This document shows, piece by piece, positions 1-11,518 of a stretch of 64,000 bases of DNA. The notes beneath the pieces were generated by a model. The model was not told the DNA's origin, searched no databases, and worked only from the letters and a program-made list of their open reading frames with translations. How positions within the stretch are numbered: position 1 is the first letter of the stretch; every line of letters starts with the position of its first letter. The DNA is from Parasponia andersonii (taxonomy: Eukaryota; Streptophyta; Magnoliopsida; Rosales; Cannabaceae), in the NCBI GenBank assembly GCA_002914805.1, contig JXTB01000103.1, positions 300,507 through 364,506 on the forward strand, read 5' to 3'. The translations under genes were made by a program, and so were the position numbers.

Positions 1-189
1 TATTCCATTAAAATATAAGTGTTCTTTTATCTTTTTAACACCTATCTTTTGCAAATTTCCACATTTAATATACGGACATGGAATTAAATTGGAATCTTTA
101 ACATTTTCAATAGCAAATTCCAAAAAGCTATCAACTCTCTTTCTATATTCAGTCGATAGTCTATCTGCCAATATCCATTCTTTATCCAT
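1..189 (-). CDS. TNP2-like CACTA transposase, N-terminal transposase-associated domain (partial)
   Basis: Sixty-three codons are open from an ATG at 189-187 to the window edge. The peptide begins MDKEWILADRLSTEYRKRVD and continues with a CPYIKCGN motif. Both match the transposase-associated domain (Pfam Transpos_assoc) found at the N-terminus of plant CACTA transposases, where the Cys pair in CPYxKC is conserved. The ATG lies 2 bases inside an exon whose acceptor (TTGTACTTAG, with the intron ending at 191) is preceded by a pyrimidine-rich run. The catalytic transposase domain would lie to the left, outside the window. The family assignment is recognition from sequence; intactness cannot be judged here. 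Confidence 0.85.
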   Translation of the reverse strand, partial: MDKEWILADRLSTEYRKRVDSFLEFAIENVKDSNLIPCPYIKCGNLQKIGVKKIKEHLYFNGI

Positions 190-1244
190 TCTAAGTACAA
201 TTGAAAAAAAATAATAAACAACTGATATAAAAAACTAACTAAATTGAGTACCATAAAAAATTGTACATAATCTCCCCTATTTCTAGCATTAACTAATTGA
301 GTAACTAAACCACCAGTTATAAATTAACACTCATTTCAAATATTTCTTATATTTCTAAGTACTACCAAATTCAGAACTTAATTTATTCTTAAATAGTCTC
401 ATTTGTTACAAATAATTTCTCAATCAACCAAATATAATATATGACAAAATAATATCAACACAAATAATAAACTCAACCAATCTCACATAATTATAACATC
501 ATCATATCACCATAACATACAATTTCCTATATGATATCATATCTCATCTAGTTTAAATTTTCGAAAATAATAAGATAAAACCACTATGTGAAAGTGACAT
601 GCATAAGTCAATAAAAGAAAAAAATTTGAGAAAACATACTTCAGTTTGCTTAGTTTGCTAATTCACAAGTAATCTAAGTACTCTAACTTCTACTAAAACT
701 TATACGTAAATTAAAATGATAAATAAAATTAAATAACTATAATCCACAATACTTTAAATTAAATATTGAATATGTAAATTTCTAAAAATATTCAATTAAA
801 ATTGCATAAATTTTGATTAATTGACACTAAGGATGGAAATTAAAAAGTATAACCTAATATATGATTTCTAGTAAATAAATATGAAATTGGTATAAATTCA
901 TATAACACACCTTCAATTTGAATTTTTTTACAACTAAATGAACTCACATTTCACCTAAAATAAATAAAAAAAATAGCAACAAAATAGTAACAAATTCGGA
1001 TTAATTTGCACTTAAATAGCAAAACATACCCAAAAATAAGATTTTTACTAAATAAATAGTCTAAATCAGCATTATAAGAGTAAAGATTATCAATGCATGC
1101 TCAAGATATTCACATTTGATAAATTAGGGTTTCAAATATAACCTAAAACATGAAATTTCTACAAAATAATTGGTCAAAATCATGGTTAAGACAATGGGTA
1201 ATCTAATTTTAGTGAAAAAAACGAGTTAAAAAGCTTAAACATAC

Positions 1245-1364
1245 CTTGTTTGCCAGAAAAAAATGGTGAAAATGGTAGAAGATGGAGACTTGGCCGCGGT
1301 TGGAAGTGAAGAGGGAAAAGGGTGAGTGGCTGCTGGCCTCGTTATTCTGGGATCCTTTATATAG
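1245..1364 (-). promoter_or_regulatory. CACTA promoter and leader exon
   Basis: On the minus strand a TATA box (CTATATAAAGG) lies at 1354-1364. It is followed by a CT/CA-rich leader that ends at a good splice donor, AACAAG|GTATGTTT (exon end 1245). The next acceptor is at 191, giving a leader intron of about 1.05 kb before the transposase ATG. Transcription probably starts near 1325-1335. This is inferred from signals; no transcript is available. Confidence 0.6.
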
Positions 1365-1387
1365 GGCCTCTACCTCGGTGCCAATAA

Positions 1388-1555
1388 AGTATATCACAGC
1401 GCCTTATGAGCGCCGTGAAAGTTAAATACCATAACACTTTTTAGGTACCGTTAAAGATCCTATACCACGGCGCTTTTTAAGTATCGTGGTATTGCCCTGT
1501 TTATCACGGCGCTTCCGTACGCGCACCGTGATAGTACACATTTTTAGTAATGGTG
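1388..1555. repeat. CACTA subterminal inverted repeats and terminal repeat
   Basis: Three GC-rich units occur in about 150 bp of otherwise AT-rich DNA. Each can pair with itself: ATCACAGCGCC with GGCGCTCATA-type partners near 1395-1425, ACCACGGCGC with ATCGTGGTAT near 1472-1495, and ATCACGGCGCTTCC with CGCACCGTGAT near 1503-1532. Such subterminal arrays are the transposase-binding region in CACTA elements. Confidence 0.75.
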
Positions 1556-1558
1556 TCT

Positions 1559-3560
1559 TCTTATTTCTCTTTTTGTTATTTGGTATTAATAATAACCAGC
1601 AGATGTTATACCGCTTGATGTCCCTCTATGTCAAGCAAGACTCTCTGCTGGTGTTTCATACCTGAATGACTTTTTCTCGGTGGAATTAATGTTATAAATT
1701 CAGAAGCTCGTGAGACTGTTTCATCTTCTAAACACGTTATTAAACAAGTCGGCTTGGCCATTAAACTATATAAACGAGAAAAAAAATGTGAAAAAAGAAG
1801 ATATTTATGATAATTGCTCTTATAAACCAGAGCCATCCGAGCCTTTGTTAGTAGCATGGATTGAAGCTATCCATCCATAGCTTCAAGCCTTGAAGAAGTT
1901 GATACGATGATGGCCGATAAACCAAACCGAAAAGGAAAAAAGAATGAGGGGAGGAGTTGTAACCATTGTATCAAAAAAAAAGGGGAAAAAAATGAAATAA
2001 GGAGTTGTGCAGTCTTGCTCTGTACAATATGGAAATGGTGGAGTCAAACTAGCATAGCACATGAGGTGAGGTTCCGGGCATTTCACATGGGATATTGGGT
2101 TGGTAGGAATAAGTCTTCACATTTAAAATCCTTAAGAAAGCTATCCAATACTCGAACTCTTCACCACTATCATCACAGACCAATGCTTACCACTAAATTA
2201 CTTTATTCGGTAGTGTGGTGTTTGCCAATCTAGTTCTTCTTTAATTTGAAGATTTCATTCTCTTTTGATTCTGTTCACTTTATTGTTACTATTATTGTAA
2301 TTGTTGTCACTAGGGTACATGCTTTTTCATATGTTCTATAATTTAAGTAAGGTTTAATAAAAAATTCTTTGATTCTCTATACTTTGCTTCGTTGTCACGA
2401 CTTTAACTACAATGGCCTCCAGCTTTCTTTCTTTCTTTCTTCCTTTTTTCGTGTTTTGAATAAAATGGCCTCCCTCCTTTTGGTACCACCTCAATCTCCC
2501 CCTTCCCTAAACTGATATGCCTAAATAAAATATTTTTTGAAAAAAAAAAAAAAAAGAAGTAATGAATATCCCGTTAGTATGGGATGCCTACTATAGCTTG
2601 TTGTGTAACCATGCAACTGCCATTTTGACAACAAGACGGACAAAATTGGTTCTACTTATATTGTTGATTTTCCTTTTTGATGTTTTTTTTTTCTTTTAAG
2701 GGAAAATTTTAATTTTGTTAATTAGTTGTTTGTAGAGCCGAAAATCTGCAATTGATTATTAGTGTCAAATTTCGTCTTCTCAATCTTCTTGGCTACCGAT
2801 GGGACATTTCATCGTCTATTTTGTAACTGAGTGGATTTTGACTATATGCATCAAGTCATTAGGCTTGGAGTGAGACTAATTTCAATTAGCCTATTCTAGG
2901 TTACTCAAATTTGGATCTAATTAGCTCGAATATAGTTGACCCGAGTACTTTACTCGGATAGAATTTGGCTAACTGAATTTGCTACTAGTTTCACTCATTT
3001 AAAACTAGTCCTACTAGGACGAGGGGATGAGGGAATAATGATGATCTTATAAACCCACTAAGTAAGGTATTTTTCCTAAATTTATTCCAGAATATACGTG
3101 ATTGGGGTGCTAAGATCAAGTAAGTGCTTTAATTTTATTTAGTTAGTTGATTTTATATTGATATTATTATTATTAGATAATTATAATGAGTCTTATAGGG
3201 AATCAAATACTCAGTACTAATTGCTTATAAATAACAATTGCATCTTCCAATCATGACCACTTTTGATATCATAAACACTTTTGACTAACTTGAGCATCGG
3301 AATCTTTTTTGCAGGTATACTCCAGGCATTCCAAGAAAATTTAGGCAAGATATAAGTGGTTGCAGAGCACATGGTGATTATTGGCTTTACTAAATTAATC
3401 AAATGAAACCATTATTGCAATTTCTATATTCGACCTCATTATTATTTGATGGATAAGTCGATCATGGAATCCATGTCATTCAAATCCCAACCAATTCTTC
3501 TGTAGGTTGCCAATGTTTTTGGCACCTTTTTCATCATAAGCTTATCAACTCCGTAATACT
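1559..3560. other. Intergenic AT-rich DNA, no supportable gene
   Basis: Short open frames at 1606-1857 (minus) and 1907-2233 (plus) match nothing I recognise and are interrupted on extension. Around 3280-3320 the words TGACTAACTTGAGCATCGGA and TTTTTTGCAGGTA resemble a segment often seen in LTR or leader regions of Ty3/gypsy elements, so a decayed gypsy remnant is possible. Nothing else can be supported. Confidence 0.4.
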
Positions 3561-4121
3561 TACTTGACAAATCAACAAGTGCAGCTTATCAACTAAGCGT
3601 AATAGGAACAATAAAAAGGTCAGTCGCAATAGGAACAGTAAAAATGACAGCCATAATAATAATAGTAAAAAGAGCAGCTGCAATAGCAATAGTGAAAAGA
3701 GCAACTATAATAGCAATAGTAAAAGGTGATGTTAACACCACCTTTCAAGTTCTATAAATATGGAGGGATTCATTACTTGCTTTACATCCCATTCTAAAAT
3801 CATCTTGCTTTCTAAGAAAGAATTCAGGCCAAGTAATTCCTCTTAGTGTCCCACTTGTTTACTCCTAAATTATTTACAGAGAGTGTTTTCTCCTATTTTA
3901 AGAGAGAGAACGTCATTTGTTTTCTCCTTATATTTAGAGAGAAATAAGTTGTAATCGTCTTTTCATAGTGAAATTCTTCACAGCCTTGTTTGTGGACATA
4001 GCCTAAATTGGGTGAACTACGTTAAATCTTTTGTGTGCCTTATTTTTTTCATTTTACCCAAATTTTCTCAACTCGTTTTTTAGTTGTGTGTTGTCACTTC
4101 TGTAAAGCCGATCTCCTAATA
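3561..4121 (+). repeat. 5' LTR of the copia element, with 27-bp tandem repeats in U3
   Basis: This 561-bp repeat aligns along its length with 8244-8800. Five imperfect 27-bp units (3598-3731; core AATAGNAANAGTAAAAAG) stand just upstream of a TATA box (TCTATAAATA, 3751-3760). That is the position where copia LTRs carry enhancer repeats. Confidence 0.9.
3751..3760 (+). promoter_or_regulatory. LTR TATA box
   Basis: TCTATAAATA is followed by GGAGGG and a CT-rich segment. The same box is kept in the 3' LTR at 8433-8442. Transcription would start about 30 bp downstream. Confidence 0.6.
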
Positions 4122-4123
4122 GT

Positions 4124-4138
4124 AGTACCAGAGCCATT
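4124..4138 (+). other. Primer-binding site (initiator Met tRNA type)
   Basis: AGTACCAGAGCCATT begins 2 bases after the LTR. It matches the TGGTATCAGAGC-type site of plant copia elements with small changes. Confidence 0.7.
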
Positions 4139-4254
4139 GGTTAGAATACTATTCATATATACGGTATTATTCACGTATATAGTACTATTCACATATATGA
4201 TACTATTCATATACAGTAAAATAGTGGTAACTGAATAAATCGTGATAAACAAAA

Positions 4255-7200
4255 ATGGCAGTGAAATTCGATATTGAAAAGTTCAATGGAAGCAATTTCT
4301 CTCTGTGGAAAATGAAGATAAAAACAATCTTGAGAAAAGATAATTGCCTAGTAGTAATTGGGAAAAGACCTGTTAAGATTACTGATGTTAAAAGGTGGGA
4401 TGAGATGGATGGCAATGATGTTGCTAACTTACATCTGGCACTAGCAGATGGAGTCTTGTCGAGCATTAAAAAGAAAAAGTCAGCCAAGGATGTATGAGAT
4501 ACACTCACAAAGTTATATCAGGCCAAGTCACTGCACAACAAAATTTTCTTGAAGAAAAGGCTTTACATCCTTTGGATGGCATAATCAACAACATTGACAA
4601 ATCATATCAACACCCTTAATACTCTATTTTAATAGCTCACAGCAATCGAGCAAAAAATAGAGGATAATGAACGTACAGAAATCTTACTTCAGAGTCTACC
4701 TGATTTATATGATCAACTCATCATAAATGTGACCAGTTATACTACAACTCTAGTTTTCAACAATCTTACAATTATTGTTCTCAAAGAAGAAAATCGGCAT
4801 AAGAACAAGGAACACAGATTGACAAGTTCATAACAAGCAGAATCTTTGACAATGAGAGTGAGATCAACGGAACATGGCTCTAGTGGGAGTTAGAGTCATG
4901 GTAGATCAAAGTCAAGAAATAAGAAGAATGCCAAATGTTATCATTGTGGCAAAAAAGAGCACGTCAAAAATGAGTGTTGGCAACTCAAGAAGAATGGGGA
5001 TTCTAAAGGGAAGGACCTCGAGTCATCAATTGCTCAGAGGAACATTGCAAGAACTTCAAATGATGGAGAAATCTTGTATAATGAAGTAGCAAAAGTTTCT
5101 AAGGACATAAGGTAGCTCACTGATGTTTGGTTAGTAGATTCAGGAGTAACATGATACATGACTTCTCACAGAGAGTGGTTTCACACATATAAACCTATCT
5201 CTGGAGGATCTGTGTTCATGAGTAATGATCATGCCTTAGAAATCGCTAGGATTGACACTATTAAGATGAAGATGTACGATAGCACTGTTCGTACTATTCA
5301 AGAGATGCGACATATGAAGGGCCTGAAGAAAAATCAATTATCCTTGGGACAAATAGATAACTTTGGTTGCAAAACTCATGTCAAGAATGGGATTATGAAA
5401 ACCATGAAGGGTGCACTTGTAGTAATGAAGGAAAAAATATCACAGTGAATTTGTACATGCTTAAAGAAAATATATTGATAGAAGCGGAAGCATCAGTTGC
5501 TTCAACAAATTTCAGAGAAGAATCAATGATGATGTAGCATCGTAAGCTTAGCTATACATTAGAACAAGACTTAAAGATTCTCTCTGAACAGAGGTTGCTT
5601 CCTAATCTCACAAAGGTATTTTTACCCTTTTGTGAGCATTGTGTTATAAGCAAGCAGCATATATTAAAATTTAGCACATCCAGTTTTAGAAGTAAGAAAG
5701 TTCTAGACTTGGTTCACTCTGACGCTTGGCAAGTACCAGTGATGTCCATAAGAGGAGCTAAATATTTTTATATCTTTTACGAATGATTACTCTAAGAGAT
5801 GTTGGGTGTATCGTATCAAGAGAAAGGCAGATATAGTTCCAGTCATCAAAATATTCAAAGTGCGAATAAAGCTTGAATTTGAAGAAAAGATCAAGTGTTT
5901 GAGGACAGATAATAGAGGAGAATATACATGCAATGAGTTTGATAACTTCTATCAATAAGAAGGTATCAAGAGATAGTTTATAGCAGCGTACACTTCTCAG
6001 CAAAATAGAGGGGCAGAGTAGATGAATAGAATCTTGTTAGAAAGGACAAGAGCAATATTGAGGGCTACAGGTTAACCTAAGACATTTTGGGCGGAAGTAA
6101 TCAAAATCGCCTGTTATGTGATCAATCGATCTCCATCAACAGCGATTGATTTGAAGACTCCGATAGAGATGTGGACTAGTAAGCCAGTTGATTACTCTCA
6201 CTTACATACATTTGGAAGTCCTATATACGTGATGTATAATACTCAAGAAATCCAGGTAATGTGTATTCTTAGGATATGCTGATAGAGTCAAGGGGTATCG
6301 CTTATGGGATCCCACTGCCCGTAAGGTTGTCATCAGTAGAGATGTGATATTTGCAGAGAATAAACTATGAGAGAATGGAAAAAAATAGTAGACTAGAAAC
6401 TGTTATAGCTCAGGTAGAAAAGAATGCTGAAGATTTAGATTCTTCTGAACCAACACCAGAGTACGAAGTATAAGAACCAGTCGAGGAAGAGGATTCTAAA
6501 ATTCGTCAGTTAACTCGTGAGAGAAGACCACCGGCATGGCAGTCGGATTATATCACTGAGAGCAATATTGTATACTTTCTTCTAACAGAGGATGGAGAGC
6601 CAATAACTTTCCATAAGACTACCAAAAGCCCGGATGTATCCCTATAGATGACAGCAATACAAAAAAAGATTGAATCCCTTCACAAGAACAAGATATGGGA
6701 TCTTGTTTCGCTACCACAAGGAAGGGAGGCTATTGGCAACAAATGGGTCTTCAAAATCAAGCATGGTAGTAATGATCAATTGGAGCAGTATCGTACGAGA
6801 TTAGTAGTAAAGGAATATACTCAGAAAGAAGATATTGACTTCAACAAGATATTTTCACCTGTAGTTCGACTGACAACAGTTAGAGTGATTCTGGAAATGG
6901 GTGCTACGTTTGACCTACATATAGAGTAGCTAGATATGAAAACTACTTTTCTTCACATAGAACTTGAAGAAGAAATTTATATGCTCCAACTAGAAGGTTT
7001 TGCTAAAATAGGCAAGGAGAACTTTGTTTGCAAGTTGAACAAATCTCTAAACGGTCTCAAACAGGTATCGAGGTATTAGTATAAGAGATTTGATTTCTTC
7101 ATCAAAAACCTTAGGTATAAAGACTCAGTTCAAACCACTACACATACTTTAGAAGGTTTGATGAAGATAATAATTTCATTATCTTATTGTTATATGAAGA

Positions 7201-8158
7201 CGATGTATTGGTAGTGGACCCCAACAAAATAGAGTCCAAGAATTAAAGGCACAATTGGCTAAGGAATTTGATATGAAGGACTTAGAACCAGCAAATAAGA
7301 TTCTAGGGATACAAATTCACCAAGACAGAAGTAACAAGAAGATTTTGCTTTCTCAGAAAAATTATTTGAAGAAAATCTTATGTCGCTTCAATATGCAAGA
7401 TTATAAGCCAATCTTTATCCCATTTCCTATTAACTTCAAGTTATCTTCTAGGATGTGTCCTAGCAATGAAGCAGAGAGGATGGTTATATCTTGAGTATCA
7501 TATACATCAACGGTGGAAAGCCTAATATTTGCTATGATATGCACAGGACTAGACATTGCACAAGCAGTGGGAGTGATTAGTCGATATATGGCGAATCTTA
7601 GTGGAGAGTATTAGAATATTGTGAAGAAGATTCTGAGGTACATCAAAGAAACCTCAAATGCTACAATATATTACGAAGGATAGAATTTACTATTAGAGAA
7701 TATATTGATTCAGATTATGCAGGTGATCTTGACAAATGAAAATTTACTACAGGTTATGTGTTTACTCTTACAGAATAAGCTGTAAACTGAGTTTCGAAAC
7801 TGCAAACTATTATGGTTTTATCTAAAACAGAAGCAGAATACATGGCGGCTACACAAGCTTGCAAAGAGGCTATTTGGGTTCAAAAGTTATTGGAAGAGCT
7901 CGGGCACAAACAAGAAAAGATTCTTTTATTTTTTGATAGTCAAAGTGCCCTACACATTGCAAGGAATCCATCCTTTTATTCTAGGACAAAGCACATAAAT
8001 GTTCAATATCACTTTGTTTGAGAGAAGTAGTAAAAGATGGAAGTGTGGATATGAAGAAAATTCACACCAAGGAGAACTTAGCAGATATTTTAACCAAACC
8101 AATCAATACAGACAAGTTTCAATGGTGTAGATTCTCATATGGCCTAGCAAATACGTAA
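4255..8158 (+). pseudogene. Copia gag-pol polyprotein, degenerate
   Basis: Domains read in order through several frames. Gag runs from the ATG at 4255, where MAVKFDIEKFNGSNFSLWKM matches Tnt1-type gag. A complete CCHC zinc knuckle lies at 4936-4977 (C-X2-C-X4-H-X4-C). Protease follows near 5128-5150 with a WLVDSG active-site motif. The GAG-pre-integrase segment is near 5530-5720 (HRKLSY; CEHCVISKQ). The integrase core is at about 5700-6250 (LRTDN, NRILLERTRA). Reverse transcriptase runs about 6630-7500 (NKWVFKIKHG; the YVDD region is badly eroded near 7190). RNase H ends the frame (SKTEAEYMAA, DSQSALHIARNP, ENLADILTKP). At least a dozen in-frame stops and several frameshifts make it non-functional. 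Confidence 0.9.
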
Positions 8159-8243
8159 GCAATATAAAGAATTAACAAGCGAAGAAAAGAGAGATTTCTC
8201 AAGTGTGAAGACATGATTAAAATGAAATCTTCAAATGGGATAA

Positions 8244-8800
8244 TGTTAAACAAATCAACAATTGTAGCTCACCAACCTGCCGTAATAGGAACAGTAAAAA
8301 GGTCAACCATAATAGGAACAATGAAAAGGGTAGTCGTAATAACAATAGTAAAAAGGGCAGCTGCAATAATAATAGTAAAAAGGGCAGCCGCAATAGCAAT
8401 AGTAAAAAGTGATACTCATACCACCTTTCAAGTTCTATAAATATAGAGGGTTTCATCACTTATTTTGCATCTCATTCTAAAATCATCTTCCTTTCTAAAA
8501 AAGAATTCAAGCCTAGGAATTCCTCTCAATGTCCTACTTATTTTTTCCTAAATTATTTAGAGAGAGTATTTTCTCCTATTTCAAGATAAAGAAGTTCATT
8601 TGTTTTCTCCTCGTATTTAGAGACAAGTAGTAATCTCCTTTTCATAATAAAATTCTTTACAGTCTTGTCCGTGGACGTAGCCTAAATTAGGTGAACCACG
8701 TTAAATCTTTTGTGTACCTTATCTTTTTCACTTTACCCAAATTTTCTCAATTCGTATTTTAGTTGTATGTTGTCACTTCCGCAAAGCCAATCTTCTAACA
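8244..8800 (+). repeat. 3' LTR of the copia element
   Basis: This 557-bp partner of the 5' LTR begins TGTTAAACAAATC and ends CTTCTAACA. It carries the same five 27-bp U3 units (8281-8415) and TATA box. The preceding AAATGGGATAA is a weak polypurine tract. Short open frames over the repeats (8213-8459) are artefacts of the repeat composition. Confidence 0.9.
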
Positions 8801-9659
8801 ATAATTAGCGAAAATGATTAATGGTCAACAATTAAAACGAATTTTTCTTTCATGATTTATGTGAAAATTTTGATGAAAAGGACTTTAAGAGAGTTGTAAT
8901 TGTACTATTATTCCTGTCTTATGACCTTCGATAAGAGAAAAGGATTCTACACTACTTTTTAAAGAGACAATAAAAAAATATGAATTTCAAAAAGTAATTA
9001 TTTTTTTTTTATAATTTTTGGTCATATTTTTCTAAACACTTAGTTAGAAGTTAATTTTTCAAAATCAGTTTCTTGTATTATTGTAAGAAACTAAATTAGT
9101 TTCTCAGTTTCTGGTAATCAAACTTGAGTTTCCCTTATTCTGCTTATTGGTTTTTATGATAAACAGATGGTTTTTTTTTTTTGTTTATCATTGTTTGCTA
9201 AATACTAATTTAGTTTTTCAGTTTTTGGTAATCAAATTATTTGAAGTAAACTAATCAGTTTCTAGTAATTAAATTTGTTTAGCTAATTTTGGCTATTTAT
9301 TTTCTTTCATTTATTATTGCTAATTTCTCTAGCTATTATTAAAAACCAATTTGGTTACCAGATATTTGGTTTTTCATTTCTGGTAAGTAAATTATTAGTT
9401 TTAATTACCTAGTTGCCTATTGAAAATTATTAACGAATATATAACAAATGTTAACTAGAAAAATTAAGTTTGAGAAACCAACATCTAGCTAAAGTATATA
9501 GAAACGATCACAAACAGTAGTATAGAAAAATAATTGTTTTCTAGAGATCCTATTTTTGGTAATATTTTGAAAAGACAGATATCAATGTCCAAAACTCATT
9601 CAATAATTTGTTGGCATATGTGAGGACTAAAGATGAAAAAAGCTACTTTTTTGGTAATG
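8801..9659. other. AT-rich intergenic DNA
   Basis: Low-complexity T- and A-rich sequence with repeated phrases such as TTTCAGTTTCTGGTAATCAA (near 9100, 9215 and 9255). This suggests a degraded local duplication. No coding potential or RNA gene is seen. Confidence 0.4.
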
Positions 9660-10105
9660 GCATTTATAAGCCAAAAAATAGAGGAAATTTGATTCTTTTT
9701 TTTTATGGTAATTTTTCAAAAAAAAATTGAAAATCTCAGATTTTAAAATATTTTGAAAAATCTCAAATTTTAATTACAAAAATACCACTTTTCAAAGTAT
9801 TTAGAATAATATCACTTTTCTTTAATTGATGAGGTATTTGAAATAACTAATTAAGTAACTTGATCGGTTACCTCAATGAATTAAATTGGTTATCCCAAAT
9901 TTCGTTACCTCAAATATCATTGAAAAATATTAATTTTGAAGAAAAAGTAGTATTTTTCAAAATATGTATTAAAATGCTATTTTTTAAAAAATGAAAAGTG
10001 ATATTTTTCTAAAGCAAAGACTTTTAAAAAAATTCAGGCCTAAATTTTTAACTTTTGGTAATTTGGACCTAGAATTTTGATAGAAGCCCCAAAAAAACAT
10101 AAGTT
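9660..10105 (+). repeat. Dispersed repeat family F, copy 1 (uninterrupted)
   Basis: This segment aligns with 16703-17745 from GAGGAAATTTGAT through TTGATCGGTTACC, ATTGAAAAATATTAATTTTG and GATATTTTTCTAAA to ATTTTGATAGAAGCC. It lacks the two insertions present in the second copy and so serves as an empty-site reference. The class of the repeat is unknown. Its ends contain inversely related words (AAAAATACCACTTTT and AAAAGTGATATTTTT), suggesting an old inverted-repeat element. Confidence 0.7.
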
Positions 10106-10227
10106 TGGTCCCAATCCCACGTCGTACTTGGTCCCAAGTTTTATCCTGTACGTCAAGGAACTTGTCCACTAGATTAATTTGGTCCCAAGTATTTAGGAAT
10201 TAGAAATTTGGAATGCCTTTGTCTACA

Positions 10228-10597
10228 TGTTTCTAACACTTTTACTTATGAAAACAAAAAAGAATTACAAAAATATGGAGGTTAGTTTTTCTTTTTCCAC
10301 CTAGATTTTATTAGAAAAATATCATTTTCTAAAATATATTTGAATAAATATCATTTTCAAAATGGTTACTAGTTATCAGTTATCAGTTATATACCAATTA
10401 TAAATATCTTTGGATACTATTATTAGTAATCGAAAAATTGATTATTGGTGATTAGTTATTGTTTTAAAAAAATGACATTTTCTAATTATTTTTTAAAAAA
10501 TAGTATTTTTCTAATAAACACATTATCGGATCTTAACAAACAAAGATCATCGTATTTTTGTATTTTTTTTTTAATTTCGTACAAAGCCTAATTTTCG
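10228..10597 (-). mobile_element. Short Mutator-like element (family M), copy 1
   Basis: The 370-bp element is flanked by TTGTCTACA (10219-10227) and TTGTCTACT (10598-10606), an 8-of-9 match, as expected for a 9-bp target duplication. It aligns in the opposite orientation with 33055-33451, including the end GTTTCTAACACTTTTAC and the inner inverted repeats TTATTAGAAAAATATCATTT (near 10309) and GTATTTTTCTAATAA (near 10503). It has no coding capacity. Mutator superfamily is inferred from the 9-bp duplication in two copies. Confidence 0.7.
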
Positions 10598-10606
10598 TTG
10601 TCTACT

Positions 10607-11518
10607 ACACAAAGTTCAACCTAGAGACATATTTGTCTTTTATACTTTTGCAAATTTAGTATGCCTTCCAATGCATAATATTAGTGATGTCAAAGCGAAC
10701 TGACACTAATGGGCTAGCATGGGCATTCGACGATTATAAGCCTGCACAACACTATTAATAACCAGGCCAATATGACATGATAAATAAATGTGCTCAGACC
10801 GACACAAGTACATGCATGAATAATATATACGACCTACATGATTAAGAAAAATAATTAATTTGTAAAAAATAAATTTATTTTGAATTTATTTTAATTTTTT
10901 GGTCATAATTTTAATATAATAAATGTTAAAAAAATTAGAAAATTTTAAAATTAAAATATTTTCTAAGCAAAAATAATATATATTATAAATATTATGCCAA
11001 GTTCTAACTTTGTAAAGTAAAAAAGTTCTAAAATTTAATAAGTTAGAGCAAAAGAGTTTAAAGATATAAAAAATCTAAACTCACCTCTACTAGAAAATCC
11101 TTAAAAGTTAAGAAAGAAAAATACAGTTTATGTATGTGTCAAACATAACTTTTGAGTTATACATTTTGACATAATTTGTGCAGATGTCAATTTAGTTGGA
11201 ATATATTTTGATTACAGAAATTTAAATTAATTATCGTTTCTTAGGTACACTATAATATTTCAATTTAGATTTATTTTTATATAAAAGTTATCTCAATTTT
11301 TAAATAATTTTTTCCTATTACATAATAATTAATTAAAAAGAAACATGTCTAATAGTATTTAAACAACTTAATTTGAAAAAAAAAAACTCAATAATAAACA
11401 CAATTATGGAACAAGAACAATAAGGCTTTGAAAAGAAAAAAAAATTGAGCTTGAAATCATATATAATATAAAAAAAAAATGGGCAAGGTTAAATACAAAA
11501 ATAGCATGAAAAAAAGGT
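10607..11518. other. AT-rich intergenic DNA
   Basis: Nothing coding is seen. A slightly GC-richer patch at 10690-10830 (GGGCTAGCATGGGCA, CCAGGCCAATATGACATG) could be a fragment of an old DNA transposon but has no readable ends. Confidence 0.35.

Larger units (their letters stand above)
1..1555 (-). mobile_element. CACTA (En/Spm) DNA transposon, 5' end, continuing past the left edge
   Basis: The terminus on the minus strand reads CACCATTACTAAAAATGTG, a CACTA-type end (CACTA changed to CACCA), at 1537-1555. The 3 bp outside it, TCT at 1556-1558, would be the expected 3-bp target duplication, but the other end is outside the window. Inside are subterminal inverted repeats (1388-1540), a TATA box and leader exon (about 1245-1364), an intron (191-1244) and the first coding exon of a TNP2-type transposase (1-190). 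This is the layout expected of the 5' end of an autonomous or formerly autonomous CACTA element read leftwards. No stop codon or frameshift is seen in the part present, so it may be young. Confidence 0.85.
3561..8800 (+). mobile_element. Full-length but decayed Ty1/copia retrotransposon (Tnt1-like)
   Basis: Two LTRs (3561-4121 and 8244-8800) flank a gag-protease-integrase-RT-RNase H order, which defines Ty1/copia. The 3' LTR has canonical ends (TGTTA...TAACA); the 5' LTR has the same ends with substitutions. A primer-binding site follows the 5' LTR. The 5 bp before the element (ATACT, 3556-3560) and after it (ATAAT, 8801-8805) match at 4 of 5 positions, consistent with an old target-site duplication. 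The coding region carries many stops and frameshifts, so the copy is dead. The deduced proteins read like a Tnt1-type polyprotein. Confidence 0.92.

Noticed and set aside
1907..2233. 108-codon plus-strand frame
   Set aside because: No recognisable domain, lysine- and histidine-rich composition from A-rich DNA, and an equally long frame on the other strand.
8213..8459. Frames with Ile/Val/Ala or Leu repeats on both strands
   Set aside because: They are translations of the 27-bp LTR repeats.
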